Assembly (NCBI RefSeq): GCF_001907195.1
Contig: NZ_LVWA01000004.1
Location: 682,001 to 746,000, forward strand
Direction of reading: 5' to 3'
Length of the DNA stretch: 64,000 bases
From: Pontibacter flavimaris
GTDB taxonomy: Bacteria > Bacteroidota > Bacteroidia > Cytophagales > Hymenobacteraceae
Below the pieces are notes generated by a model. The model made no database searches. It was not told where the DNA came from and saw nothing but the letters and a program-made list of their open reading frames with translations. Below, piece after piece: positions 1-8,268 of the stretch; the stretch's first letter is position 1, and each line of letters opens with the position of its first letter. Made by a program: the position numbers and the translations under genes.

Positions 1-988
1 CGGCGTTTTCTTCGGGGTTTATACTTTGTAGCTCCAGCGGCAGCACGTGCTGCTTTTTGGCCAGCTCGTGGCTGTAGGCTTTATCGTAGTAGGTGAGGGC
101 AATCTCCACCATCTTCTCCATATCGCCGGTTTGAATTGCCTCCAGCGCTTCTTTGGTGGCCAGCCCGCCCAGGCGTTTCTTTATCTTCAGGATGGCTGCC
201 TCCAGCAGGGCTTTATCGGTTTGGCAGTACTCTTCCGCCAGTTTTTTCACCCGCAGCGGCAGCGGCACATGCAGCACGATGGCTGGCGACTCCTGCATCC
301 GGTCGAAGAATGGCTTTGGGATCTGCACCCTGCCAATGGTTATACTTTCGTCTTCCAGCCAGGTAGGTTTTGCGCTGTCTTGTTTGAGCAGCTCGGTGCC
401 CAGCAAATTTTCAAAATGCTCGGTGGAGGGTTGCGGGTGCATGCCTATACTTCCGAAGGCAGAGCCTTTGTGGCTGGCGAGCCCCTCCAGATCGATTACC
501 TGCTGGTGCTGCTGTTGCAGGTAGGGCAGCAGGTCTGTTTTGCCGCTGCCGGTAAAGCCACTCAATGTAAGCAGCTTGCGCGGTGCCTCGAACTGCTGGT
601 GCAGGTACTGCCGGTAAGCTTTATAGCCGCCTTGCAGCAGGTATACATTGAACCCGGAAAAATCAAGGAGCCAAGCCATAGCCCCGCTGCGCATGCCGCC
701 GCGCCAGCAATGCACCAGCAACTCTTTCCCGGGAGCCAGCTTGGTTGCCTGCTTCACAAATTTGGACATCTTGGGCCCGAACAGGTCCAAACCGATCAGA
801 ACGGCCGGGTCGTGGCCCTGCTGTTTATAGGCGGTGCCCACTTTGGCGCGCTCCTCATCTGAGAAAATAGGGAAACTCGTTGCAGCCGGCAAGTGGCCGA
901 CGGCATACTCCTTGGGGGCGCGGGCATCCAGCACGGGCAGCCGCTCCGTCAACTGGAGGAATTCTTCTATGGTTATACTTTTAACCAC
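1..988 (-). CDS. mnmH: tRNA 2-selenouridine synthase (C-terminus cut by window edge)
   Basis: Catalyses sulfur-to-selenium exchange, via a geranylated intermediate, at the wobble uridine of certain tRNAs. About 329 residues are visible and the last few tens are missing at the window edge. An N-terminal rhodanese domain (about residues 1-130) carries the active cysteine (about Cys94) in HCWRGGMRSG, the family signature. A P-loop GFTGSGKT follows at about 144-151. The reading frame opens at a GTG whose G is the last base of the pdxJ stop codon (TAGTG), so the two genes are probably translationally coupled. No selD is visible in the window; the enzyme also acts with geranyl diphosphate. Identity is confident; the start rests on the overlap, because no ATG suits better. 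Confidence 0.9.
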   Translation of the reverse strand, partial: MVKSITIEEFLQLTERLPVLDARAPKEYAVGHLPAATSFPIFSDEERAKVGTAYKQQGHDPAVLIGLDLFGPKMSKFVKQATKLAPGKELLVHCWRGGMRSGAMAWLLDFSGFNVYLLQGGYKAYRQYLHQQFEAPRKLLTLSGFTGSGKTDLLPYLQQQHQQVIDLEGLASHKGSAFGSIGMHPQPSTEHFENLLGTELLKQDSAKPTWLEDESITIGRVQIPKPFFDRMQESPAIVLHVPLPLRVKKLAEEYCQTDKALLEAAILKIKKRLGGLATKEALEAIQTGDMEKMVEIALTYYDKAYSHELAKKQHVLPLELQSINPEENA

Positions 989-1701
989 TACTTTAGCTGG
1001 CGAAGGTAGAGTTGGATCGTGTTTTCCAGGCCGAAGTATAAAGCGTCGCAGATCAGGGCGTGGCCGATGCTAACCTCCAGCAAGCCCGGCAGGGTGTCGT
1101 GCAGGTATTTGAGGTTGTCCAGGTCCAGGTCGTGGCCGGCGTTCAGGCCTATGCCGAATTCCTGCGCCTTTTGGGCAGCCTTCAGGTATGGCGCGATGGC
1201 TTTCTCGCGATCTTTGTGGAAGTTGCTGGCGTAGGCTTCGGTGTACAGCTCCACCCGGTCGGTATCCACCAGTGCGGCGCCTTCAATCATCCGTTCCTCC
1301 GGGTCCACAAAAATGGAGGTGCGGATGCCCAGCTCCTTCAGCTCCAGAATCACGTCCGTCAGGAAATCCTTGTGCTTCAGGGTGTCCCAGCCCGCATTGG
1401 AAGTAATGGCGTCGGGGGCATCGGGCACCAGCGTGGCCTGTGCGGGTTTGATCTCTTTCACCAGTTTCAGGAATTCGGGCGTCGGGTTGCCTTCAATATT
1501 GAATTCCGTCGTCACCACTTCCTTCAGGTCGTACACGTCCTGGTAGCGGATGTGGCGCTCGTCGGGGCGCGGGTGCACGGTTATGCCCTGCGCGCCGAAA
1601 CGCTCGCAGTCCCTGGCTGCCTGCACCACATTTGGCCTGTCGCCACCGCGGGCGTTCCGCAGCGTGGCTATTTTGTTTATATTTACACTCAGCTTTGTCA
1701 T
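988..1701 (-). CDS. pdxJ: pyridoxine 5'-phosphate synthase
   Basis: Last step of the DXP-dependent vitamin B6 pathway: condenses 1-deoxyxylulose 5-phosphate with aminoacetone 3-phosphate to give pyridoxine 5'-phosphate in the cytoplasm. The 237-residue TIM-barrel protein matches the usual length (about 240). It starts [19 protein letters not shown] and carries the family motif [12 protein letters not shown] near residues 41-52 and the [13 protein letters not shown] segment towards the C-terminus. It is the first gene of a minus-strand pair with mnmH, overlapping it by one base. The ATG lies 174 bp from the divergent yqeY gene, so its promoter should lie in that gap. No other pdx gene is nearby. 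Confidence 0.95.
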   Translation of the reverse strand: MTKLSVNINKIATLRNARGGDRPNVVQAARDCERFGAQGITVHPRPDERHIRYQDVYDLKEVVTTEFNIEGNPTPEFLKLVKEIKPAQATLVPDAPDAITSNAGWDTLKHKDFLTDVILELKELGIRTSIFVDPEERMIEGAALVDTDRVELYTEAYASNFHKDREKAIAPYLKAAQKAQEFGIGLNAGHDLDLDNLKYLHDTLPGLLEVSIGHALICDALYFGLENTIQLYLRQLK

Positions 1702-1875
1702 GGCTCTTGCTTGCGGGCCACAGCCCTGTCGTCGTCTTACGTAATAGAATGACTAAATTAACGGAATTTTGTTTAAGATGACAGCCTCTGGCCGCCGCCA
1801 CACACGCATATAAAAGCGCGCAGCCTACGTAAGCAATAGCACCTCAACCAGATAAAAGTATAAAACCAGAAAACT

Positions 1876-2337
1876 ATGACTCTAAAACAACGCATCGATG
1901 CCGGCATTAAACAAGCGATGTTGGCCAAGGATAAAGCCCGTTTGCAGGCGCTCAGAAGTATAAAATCCCAGATTATGCTGGCCGAGACCGAGAAGGGCGG
2001 CACCGAGGGCATCACGCCGGACACGGAGATGAAGCTCCTGACCAAAGCCGCCAAGCAGCGCCGCGAGTCGGCGGAGCTGTATGCCCAGCAGGGCCGCACT
2101 GACCTGGAGCAGGTAGAACTGGCGGAACTGACCGTGATAGAAGATTACCTGCCCAAGCAGCTGGACGAGGGTGACCTGCGCACCCGCCTGGTAGAGATCA
2201 TCCAGCGTGTGGGCGCCACCGGGCCGTCAGACATGGGCAAGGTGATGGGCGTGGCCACCAAAGAACTGGCCGGCCAGGCCGACGGGCGCGCTATTTCGCA
2301 AACTGTGGGCGAGTTGCTGAGCAATACTGATTTTTAA
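1876..2337 (+). CDS. GatB/YqeY domain-containing protein
   Basis: A 153-residue YqeY-family protein, related to the tail domain of GatB, the amidotransferase subunit that handles Glu-tRNA(Gln) and Asp-tRNA(Asn). Its own function is not settled; tRNA binding is assumed from the homology. The sequence is almost all helical with the expected pattern: N-terminal TLKQRIDAGIKQAMLAKDK, then TVIEDYLPKQL and the C-terminal GKVMGVATKELAGQADGR. It is divergent from pdxJ and followed after 125 bp by a CvpA-type gene. The stop codon TAA runs straight into AGTATAA, one of several cases of the window-wide AAGTATA motif abutting a stop. Confidence 0.88.
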   Translation: MTLKQRIDAGIKQAMLAKDKARLQALRSIKSQIMLAETEKGGTEGITPDTEMKLLTKAAKQRRESAELYAQQGRTDLEQVELAELTVIEDYLPKQLDEGDLRTRLVEIIQRVGATGPSDMGKVMGVATKELAGQADGRAISQTVGELLSNTDF

Positions 2338-2462
2338 AGTATAAATTTGCAGCCGTTGCCGACGTTCTTCCACGGCGGCGACGGCTGTGATTTACAAGTA
2401 AAGTATGGCCGCGCCATACTTACGAAGTATGATTTCCTGCTGCTTCCACCTTTTATGATGAT

Positions 2463-2981
2463 ATGAGTACGTTTGATTTTTTCCTGGCTATCCCGATTGC
2501 CTATGGCGCCTTCATGGGCTTCCGGAAGGGGCTGCTGCTGGAACTGGTGTCGTTGGTGGCGCTGGTGCTGGCCATACTTGGCGGCCTGAAACTGCTGGAC
2601 ACGGCACTGCCCTTAATGGCCGGCTTTATTGGCGACGCGCATGGACTGTTGCCCTATGTTACCTTTCTGGTAGTGTTCGTAGGCATTATCCTGCTCATCC
2701 ACCTGAGCGGCCTGCTGCTCAAGAAGGTGATCGACTTCACGCCCTTTGGCCTGTTTGATAACGTGCTGGGAAGTATACTGGGCGCCCTAAAGTGGTGCCT
2801 GGCCCTGAGCCTGCTGCTCTACGTATCGGACATGGCCGGCATCAGTGTGTCTAAGGATACGGCCGACGCCTCGATGGTATACCCGGTGGTGCTCAAGACC
2901 ACGCCCTACGCCCTCGACATTCTCAGCTACGTGCTCCCCTTCATCAAAGCGCTCATCACCTCCCTCCGGCAACACTTTTAG
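2463..2981 (+). CDS. CvpA family inner membrane protein
   Basis: A 172-residue membrane protein with four hydrophobic segments (about residues 5-20, 26-48, 60-85 and 100-125), which fits the CvpA (colicin V production) family. The N-terminal FFLAIPIAYGAFMGFRKGLL and the second-segment pattern match CvpA-like proteins, whose role is linked to membrane homeostasis but not settled. A periplasmic or loop region follows the last segment, with a final helix at the C-terminus. It is followed directly by a palindromic repeat element, with only two bases between the stop codon and the start of the left arm, and then by pabA. Family assignment rests on topology and N-terminal similarity only. Confidence 0.75.
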   Translation: MSTFDFFLAIPIAYGAFMGFRKGLLLELVSLVALVLAILGGLKLLDTALPLMAGFIGDAHGLLPYVTFLVVFVGIILLIHLSGLLLKKVIDFTPFGLFDNVLGSILGALKWCLALSLLLYVSDMAGISVSKDTADASMVYPVVLKTTPYALDILSYVLPFIKALITSLRQHF

Positions 2982-2983
2982 GA

Positions 2984-3160
2984 GTTAGAAAGTTAAAAAG
3001 TTAGAAGGTTAGAAAGTTAGAAAGTGTGGGAACATACTTTCATGGCTTGGGTAAGGCACATCAAGCTGCTCGATGAAGTATGAGAAATCTAGGGAAGCAT
3101 TCATTAACGAATGCTTCACACTTTAACTTTCTAACCTTCTAACTTCCAAACTTTCTAACT
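2984..3160. repeat. Palindromic element, GTTAGAAAGTT-arm family (copy 1)
   Basis: The whole cvpA-pabA gap is one imperfect inverted repeat. The left arm (2984-3027) is made of iterated GTTAGAAAGTT/GTTAGAAGG units. The right arm (3117-3160) is its reverse complement, including the shared unit AACTTTCTAACCTTCTAACTT. The core holds a small hairpin, GAAGCATTC/GAATGCTTC, at 3093-3116. The same arms occur around a different core at 29649-29889, and single-arm remnants are seen near 7221 and 52097. No ORF is present. The element ends 4 bp before the pabA ATG, so its hairpin would lie in the pabA leader. No target-site duplication is evident. Confidence 0.8.
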
Positions 3161-3164
3161 TCCC

Positions 3165-3737
3165 ATGCTTTTGCTGCTCGATAACTTCGACTCGTTTACC
3201 TACAACCTGGTGGACTACTTCGGTAGGCTGGGGGTAGAGGTGGAGGTGGTGCGCAACGATGTGCCGCTGCGCGAGCTGCAGAAGCTGCCCATAGAGGCGG
3301 TGGTGCTCTCGCCGGGACCGGGTGTGCCGCAAAGTGCCGGAAGTATGATGGAGGTGATCAGCTACTACCATAACCGCGTGCCAATGCTGGGCATTTGCCT
3401 GGGGCACCAGGCGCTGGGTGAGTTTTTCGGGGCGAAGCTGGAGAAGGGGCTGCGGCCGATGCACGGCAAGATATCGGAGATCATCTGTGAGGAAGACCCG
3501 CTTTTCGAGGGCTTGCCAGCCACCATGCCGGTGGTGCGCTACCACTCGCTGGTGCTGCGCCAAACACCTGAAAGTATAAAACCGCTGGCCCGCACGCAGG
3601 AGGGCGAGCTGATGGCGTTCCGGCACCGGGAGCTGCCGCTTTACGCACTGCAGTTCCACCCGGAGGCGGCACTCACCACCCACGGCCTGCACCTGCTCCG
3701 GAACTGGCTTTTACTTGCTAAGATTCCGGGCTCCTGA
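3165..3737 (+). CDS. pabA: Anthranilate/4-amino-4-deoxychorismate synthase component II (glutamine amidotransferase)
   Basis: Class I glutamine amidotransferase of 190 residues that supplies ammonia to chorismate-utilising partners for folate (PabB) or tryptophan (TrpE). It shows LLLDNFDSFTYNLVDYFGRL at the N-terminus, SPGPGVP at 49-55, the nucleophile Cys78 in GICLGHQALG and the His165/Glu167 pair in FHPEA (usually FHPES). The catalytic triad is complete. No component I, trp or fol gene is adjacent, so whether it serves folate, tryptophan or both cannot be told here; trpG is the alternative name. The start is the ATG 4 bp after the palindromic element. Confidence 0.9.
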   Translation: MLLLLDNFDSFTYNLVDYFGRLGVEVEVVRNDVPLRELQKLPIEAVVLSPGPGVPQSAGSMMEVISYYHNRVPMLGICLGHQALGEFFGAKLEKGLRPMHGKISEIICEEDPLFEGLPATMPVVRYHSLVLRQTPESIKPLARTQEGELMAFRHRELPLYALQFHPEAALTTHGLHLLRNWLLLAKIPGS

Positions 3738-3747
3738 TTCAGGCAGT

Positions 3748-3984
3748 TTAATGCTTCTCCCGCTCATGGATCTCATCTGCAGAGGACACGGTGTCCACAT
3801 CAAACCTTTCCTCATTAACGGAGTCCTGTTCCAGCTGTGGAGATATCATCTCGCCCGAGCCTTCTTCCACATTGTTTTGGACGTTGCCTTCACTTTGGGT
3901 GCCGGCATTTTCTCCATTTCCGGAGGCACCATCCCCGCAAGCGAGAGTTGCTACGGCAGTGGCTATGATCAAGAGCTTTTTCAT
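3748..3984 (-). CDS. Small putative lipoprotein, acidic and Asn/Glu-rich
   Basis: A 78-residue predicted lipoprotein of unknown function. The N-terminus MKKLLIIATAVATLACGDG is a lipoprotein-type signal, with the modified cysteine probably at Cys17 (T-L-A-C is a relaxed lipobox). The mature part is rich in Gly, Asn, Glu and Asp and has no recognisable domain. A longer in-frame reading from 4278 adds a basic N-terminal stretch without protein-like features, so I chose the ATG at 3984, which gives a clean signal peptide. It is convergent with pabA, 10 bp away. It resembles in style, but not clearly in sequence, the two acidic lipoproteins at 32.4-32.9 kb. Confidence 0.65.
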   Translation of the reverse strand: MKKLLIIATAVATLACGDGASGNGENAGTQSEGNVQNNVEEGSGEMISPQLEQDSVNEERFDVDTVSSADEIHEREKH

Positions 3985-4307
3985 ACGTTTGTCCCTGTTA
4001 GTTAATAAGTTAAACGGCAAAGCATTTTGATGAGTTTCTGGCGCGGGAGTAGCAACCGGCAAAACACCGTACAGAAAAGGAACTTTGGTAATCTGCTCCG
4101 GATGCTTCAAAATTGGGTTAGTATTGTTAATATTGCGCGGGGATCGTCCCGTTAGGGCTCCGCGTTTATTTTTAAGCTGCAGAGCAGGCAAATTCATACT
4201 TCTGCGCCATGCGGGCCAAGGCAGTTGTGGGTTCCGGAAACCGGTTGCTGCTGGAGAAAGTATAAGCAAAGGCAGCATACAGGTTTCTTTTAAAAGTTTT
4301 TCGATTC
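3985..4307. other. Intergenic region, divergent lipoprotein and hydrolase genes
   Basis: This stretch separates two divergent genes. I see no ORF with protein-like character, no strong hairpin and no clear TAnnTTTG box on either strand. It contains one AAGTATA copy (4257) and several TATA-rich patches around 4115-4130. It presumably carries the promoters of both genes. Confidence 0.5.
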
Positions 4308-5084
4308 ATGGATTTACAAGTCAGACAAGAAGGAGAATATCAGTATATTGATGAGGGAGAAGGCGACGTGCTGCTGCTGCTGCACGGCCTTTTCGGGGCG
4401 CTCAGCAACTGGAACGGCGTTGTAGACCATTTCTCGAAGAATTTCCGCGTGGTTATCCCCCTGATGCCGATCTATGAGATGCCGCTGCACAAGGCCGGCG
4501 TGCCGGGTCTGGTGAACTTTGTGGAGGGCTTCGTGAAGCTCAAGAAGCTGCAGGACATGACCCTGCTCGGCAACTCGTTGGGCGGCCACGTGGCGCTGGT
4601 TTATACGTTGGACAACCCCAAAATGGTAAAGCGCCTGGTGCTGACCGGCAGCTCCGGCCTCTTCGAGGACTCCATGGGTGGCTCCTTTCCGAAGCGCGGC
4701 AACTATGAGTATGTGGAGGAGCGCGTGGGCTACACGTTCTACGATCCCAAAACAGCCACCAAGGAACTGGTGGACGAGGTATTCGGCATCACCAACAGCA
4801 ACGCCAAGTGCCTGCGCATCATCGCCATCGCCAAATCGGCCCAGCGGCACAACATGGCCAAGGATATCACAAACATTAAGGTGCCCACACTGTTAATCTG
4901 GGGACTGAACGATACGATCACGCCGCCGCTGGTGGCCTACGAGTTTAACAGGCTCATCGATAACTCCGAATTATACTTTATAGATAAGTGCGGGCACGCG
5001 CCTATGATGGAACATCCGGAGAAGTTTAACAGTATCTTAGAGAAGTATTTAGAAAGAACACCGATAACCGCCTCATCCGTATGA
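4308..5084 (+). CDS. Alpha/beta-fold hydrolase
   Basis: A 258-residue alpha/beta hydrolase with the full catalytic set: Ser90 in the nucleophile elbow GNSLGG, Asp202 in WGLNDTITPP and His230 in CGHAPMMEHP. The oxyanion region is LLLLHGLFGALSNW (residues 22-35). Similarity is to the broad MhpC/haloperoxidase-like group, so the substrate cannot be named. The ATG at 4308 follows an AT-rich leader. The stop overlaps the start of the CBS-domain gene by 4 bp (ATGA), and the next gene follows closely, so the three are probably one transcript. In other Bacteroidota a hydrolase of this kind often sits next to the CBS/nadK block (recalled, not checked). Confidence 0.85.
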   Translation: MDLQVRQEGEYQYIDEGEGDVLLLLHGLFGALSNWNGVVDHFSKNFRVVIPLMPIYEMPLHKAGVPGLVNFVEGFVKLKKLQDMTLLGNSLGGHVALVYTLDNPKMVKRLVLTGSSGLFEDSMGGSFPKRGNYEYVEERVGYTFYDPKTATKELVDEVFGITNSNAKCLRIIAIAKSAQRHNMAKDITNIKVPTLLIWGLNDTITPPLVAYEFNRLIDNSELYFIDKCGHAPMMEHPEKFNSILEKYLERTPITASSV

Positions 5085-5746
5085 TCGCAGAAGAACTCAT
5101 CAACCAAATGATTCCGCCGCTCAAGCTCTACGACACCGTGGACAAGGCGCTGCGATGGATGGATGAGTTCCGCGTAAACGAGCTGCCGGTGGTGAGCAAC
5201 CGCAAATACATGGGCCTGGCCACCGAGCTTAACCTGATCGAGCTGCCCGACCGCACCCGCCAACTTAAAGAACTGGAGCTGGAGTACCAGGAGGTGCACG
5301 TGCAGGGGCCACAGCACTTCTACGACGTGATGGAGGCCGCCATCAAGAACAAGATTCAGGTAGTGGCCGTGCTCGACGAGGAGCAGGACTACATGGGCGT
5401 GATCACCATAAATGATACGCTGGCGGCTTTCGGGCAGATGTCGGCGCTGCAGGGCACGGGAAGTATACTGGTGCTCTCCATGCCGGAGCGCGATTACTCG
5501 CTGGCCCAGATCAGCCGCCTGATCGAGGAGGAGAAAACCAAGATCCTGAGCGCCTACGTGTCGCCCGACGAGCTGGACCCCTACCAGATCAAGCTGACCC
5601 TGAAGCTGAACACCACCGACCTTAGCCGCATCATCGCCACGCTGGAGCGCTTCGAGTACCGCATCACCGCCCAGTTCAACGACAACACCGATTACGACGT
5701 GGGCCGCGACCGCCTCGACATGCTCTTCAAATACCTCGATATTTAA
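5081..5746 (+). CDS. CBS domain-containing protein
   Basis: A 221-residue protein with a CBS pair in the first 130 residues (motifs LRWMDEFRVNELPVVSNR and VVAVLDEEQDYMGVITINDT). A C-terminal ACT-like or regulatory segment includes ILSAYVSPDELDPYQIKLTL. CBS pairs usually bind adenosyl nucleotides and act as sensors. It is soluble, with no membrane segment. Its start ATG overlaps the hydrolase stop (ATGA), which suggests coupled translation, and an Omp85-type gene starts 11 bp later. CBS proteins are found next to nadK in many Bacteroidota; here the Omp85 gene separates them. Specific function unknown. Confidence 0.85.
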   Translation: MIAEELINQMIPPLKLYDTVDKALRWMDEFRVNELPVVSNRKYMGLATELNLIELPDRTRQLKELELEYQEVHVQGPQHFYDVMEAAIKNKIQVVAVLDEEQDYMGVITINDTLAAFGQMSALQGTGSILVLSMPERDYSLAQISRLIEEEKTKILSAYVSPDELDPYQIKLTLKLNTTDLSRIIATLERFEYRITAQFNDNTDYDVGRDRLDMLFKYLDI

Positions 5747-5757
5747 TGCTTGCATAA

Positions 5758-7146
5758 ATGCCGCTGCGAGCTTTCCTGTCTATACTTATACTTTTTACCG
5801 GAGCCGCAGCGCTGGCCAACCCCTGCACGGTGCCCGCCGTGGTGGTGGCCGATATCAATCTTGCTGGAAACGAGACCACCAAAGGCCAGGTAATGCTGCG
5901 CGAGCTCACCTTCGCGCCAGGCGACACCATACCTGCCGAAGCGCTGGAGCCGTTGCTGCAGGAGAACCAGAAGCGCCTGGTTAACCTTCGCCTCTTTCAT
6001 CATGTCAACTACAGCTATACTTGTGCAGAGGGGCAGGTGCGGGTAACGTACGAGGTGCAGGAGCGCTTTTACCTGTACCCCATCCCCATCTTCGACTTCG
6101 CCGACCGCAACTTTAACGCCTGGCTGGAAAAAAAAGACTGGAGCCGCATCGACTATGGCCTCAACCTGATCCTGCGCAACTTCAGGGGGCGCAACGAGGA
6201 GGTGCGCGTGCGGGTGCAGCGGGGCTTTAACAAGCGTCTGGAGCTGGGCTACCGCATCCCCTACGTATGGCGCAAGTATAATTTGGGGGCTGATTTCTCA
6301 GTGGCCGATTACCGCAGCCGCACCATCAGCTACACCAACCTTAACAACAAGCAGCGGTTCTTTGAGCAGGAGAATGGCATGCCCATCAAGCGCAGTTCGG
6401 TGTCGGCGGCGCTGGTGCACCGGCAGAACGTGCAGCGGCAGTCGGGGCTCCGGCTGTCCTACTTCAACGAGCAGATCTCCGACTCCGTGGCCTTCCTGAA
6501 CCCGGAGTATTACCGCCACGCGCAGCGGGAGCGGCAGTACACGCGGGTGGAGCTATACAGGGTCATCAACCTGCGCAATAATTTCGCTTACCCCACAGCC
6601 GGGAGTTACTTTGAGGCGGCTCTGGGGCAAACGCTTTTCCTGGAGAAGTCCGGTTCGCCGTATACCTCCGCCCGGGCCAAGTATGTGCGGTATCTTCCGT
6701 TCTGGGGCAAGTATACGTACATGGCGGGGGCAGAGGGGCAGCTGCGGCTGGCCGGCAGGCATGCCTTTGCCGATAACATTGCGCTGGGCTACCGCTCCTA
6801 CGTGCGCGGCTACGAGCTGTACGTGGTGGGGGGACAGCACTACGGGCTTTTTAAGCAGGGCCTGACGCGGCAATTGCTGGATATTAAAAGTATAAAGCTT
6901 ACATTTATAGATAATCCGAAGTTCAATAATGTGCCGTTGGCGCTCTACCTCAATGCTTTCACGGATGCCGGGTATGTGGTGGATGACGTCTTCGGGCAGG
7001 AGAACCCGCTCACAAACCGCCTGCTGCTGGGCAGCGGGGTGGGGCTGCACGCCGTAACCTTTTACGACATCGTGCTGCGGCTGGAGTACACCCTGAACCG
7101 GGAGAGCGACACAGGATTATACTTTAGCGCAAGGTTTCCTTTTTGA
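5758..7146 (+). CDS. Omp85-superfamily outer membrane protein with one POTRA domain
   Basis: A 462-residue protein with a signal peptide (MPLRAFLSILILFTGAAALA), one POTRA-like domain at about residues 25-105 (VADINLAGNETTKGQVMLRE, then the VTYEVQERFYLYPIP segment), and a 16-strand-type barrel from about 115 to the end. The barrel carries YVRGYELYVVGG, equivalent to the lid-lock RGY motif of BamA/TamA. It ends in an aromatic beta-signal (LYFSARFPF). A single POTRA sets it apart from BamA (five) and TamA (three), so it is a minimal Omp85 protein of unknown client. It follows the hydrolase and CBS genes by 11 bp. Several AAGTATA copies lie inside the gene, in different frames. Confidence 0.85.
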   Translation: MPLRAFLSILILFTGAAALANPCTVPAVVVADINLAGNETTKGQVMLRELTFAPGDTIPAEALEPLLQENQKRLVNLRLFHHVNYSYTCAEGQVRVTYEVQERFYLYPIPIFDFADRNFNAWLEKKDWSRIDYGLNLILRNFRGRNEEVRVRVQRGFNKRLELGYRIPYVWRKYNLGADFSVADYRSRTISYTNLNNKQRFFEQENGMPIKRSSVSAALVHRQNVQRQSGLRLSYFNEQISDSVAFLNPEYYRHAQRERQYTRVELYRVINLRNNFAYPTAGSYFEAALGQTLFLEKSGSPYTSARAKYVRYLPFWGKYTYMAGAEGQLRLAGRHAFADNIALGYRSYVRGYELYVVGGQHYGLFKQGLTRQLLDIKSIKLTFIDNPKFNNVPLALYLNAFTDAGYVVDDVFGQENPLTNRLLLGSGVGLHAVTFYDIVLRLEYTLNRESDTGLYFSARFPF

Positions 7147-7220
7147 TTTGATGAAGTATGAATGTAGTAGTTAGATGCCGGTTGTTGATTATTCGCTGTT
7201 CGAATTTCGAATGGGCGAGA

Positions 7221-7261
7221 CTCTAACTCCTAAACTTTCTAACTCCCAAACTCTCCGACTC
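7221..7261. repeat. Degenerate single arm of the GTTAGAAAGTT repeat family
   Basis: The stretch contains AAACTTTCTAACTCCCAAACT, related to the right arms of the palindromic elements at 2984-3160 and 29649-29889. No matching left arm is present, so this looks like a remnant. It lies immediately before the nadK start codon, as the right arm does before pabA and 70 bp before era. Confidence 0.5.
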
Positions 7262-7262
7262 T

Positions 7263-8150
7263 ATGAAGATAGCCATACTTGGTAAACCCTTTACTGACGA
7301 CATAACCCCGTTTATCCAGGCCCTTTTTGATGAGCTGCAGCGCCGCAAGGCCCAGCTGTCCCTGGTGGAGCACTTTGAGCTGTACCTCAAGAATACCATC
7401 AACCTGCCCACAGGCATCGAAACCTTCAGGCGGGGTGACAAGCTGGAGGGAGTGGATGTGGTGTTGAGCATTGGCGGCGACGGCACCCTGCTGGATACGG
7501 TCACCTACGTGGGCGCACAGCAGCTGCCTATACTTGGAATCAACACCGGCCGCCTCGGCTTCCTGGCCACTATCCCGTTCGATAGTATAAACATTGCCAT
7601 AGACGCGCTGTACAAAGGCCATTACGCCCTGGACGACCGCGCGCTTATCCGCGTGGATTCTGACCAGGAGGTATTCAGCGGCATTAATTTCGGCTTGAAT
7701 GAGTTTAGCGTACTTAAGCGCGATTCCTCATCCATGATAGTGGTGCACACGTATATAGATGGTGAATATTTGAACTCGTATTGGGGGGATGGCCTGGTGG
7801 TGGCCACGCCTACCGGCTCCACGGGGTACTCGCTCAGCTGCGGGGGGCCACTGGTGCTGCCGCAGACCAACAATTTTGTCATTTCGCCCGTATGCCCGCA
7901 TAACCTGAACGTGCGGCCCATGATCGTGTCTGACCGCACGGTGATCTCATTTGAGGTGGAGGGGCGGAGCAGCAGCTACCTGGCTGCGCTGGACTCCCGG
8001 TCTACATCAGTGGATATGAACGTGCAACTGGCGGTGCGAAGGGAGGCTTTTGTGGCCAGGCTGGTTAAGCTTCACCATGTTAATTTCCTTTCAACGCTTC
8101 GGAGTAAGCTGAACTGGGGGCTCGATAAGCGGAATAGCATCATAAAATAA
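7263..8150 (+). CDS. nadK: NAD kinase
   Basis: Phosphorylates NAD+ to NADP+ in the cytoplasm. The 295-residue protein starts MKIAILGKPF and has the family signature GGDGTLLDTV at 71-80, ILGINTGRLGFLA near 95-107, and DGLVVATPTGSTGYSLSCGG in the C-terminal domain, all typical of PpnK/NadK. Length matches the family. The gene begins the cluster that continues with DUF6089 barrels, uppS and bamA, an arrangement found in many Bacteroidota. The promoter is unclear because the leader is occupied by a degenerate repeat arm. Confidence 0.96.
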   Translation: MKIAILGKPFTDDITPFIQALFDELQRRKAQLSLVEHFELYLKNTINLPTGIETFRRGDKLEGVDVVLSIGGDGTLLDTVTYVGAQQLPILGINTGRLGFLATIPFDSINIAIDALYKGHYALDDRALIRVDSDQEVFSGINFGLNEFSVLKRDSSSMIVVHTYIDGEYLNSYWGDGLVVATPTGSTGYSLSCGGPLVLPQTNNFVISPVCPHNLNVRPMIVSDRTVISFEVEGRSSSYLAALDSRSTSVDMNVQLAVRREAFVARLVKLHHVNFLSTLRSKLNWGLDKRNSIIK

Positions 8151-8196
8151 TATTAAATATATCTGTTATATTATTTTATTAGTCGGGTATTCTGGT

Positions 8197-8220
8197 TATT
8201 TTTGGCTTCTATTAATTTTG
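8197..8220 (+). promoter_or_regulatory. Two candidate Bacteroidota -7 boxes upstream of the DUF6089 gene
   Basis: TATTTTTG (8197-8204) and TAATTTTG (8213-8220) both fit TAnnTTTG. Either would place the transcript start 30-60 bp before the ATG at 8269, within a very AT-rich gap. No convincing -33 TTG was identified, so this is a moderate prediction. Confidence 0.4.
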
Positions 8221-8268
8221 GGTAAATACAAGCTTGCTGATACGCTACCTTTTATACATTTCTCTATT

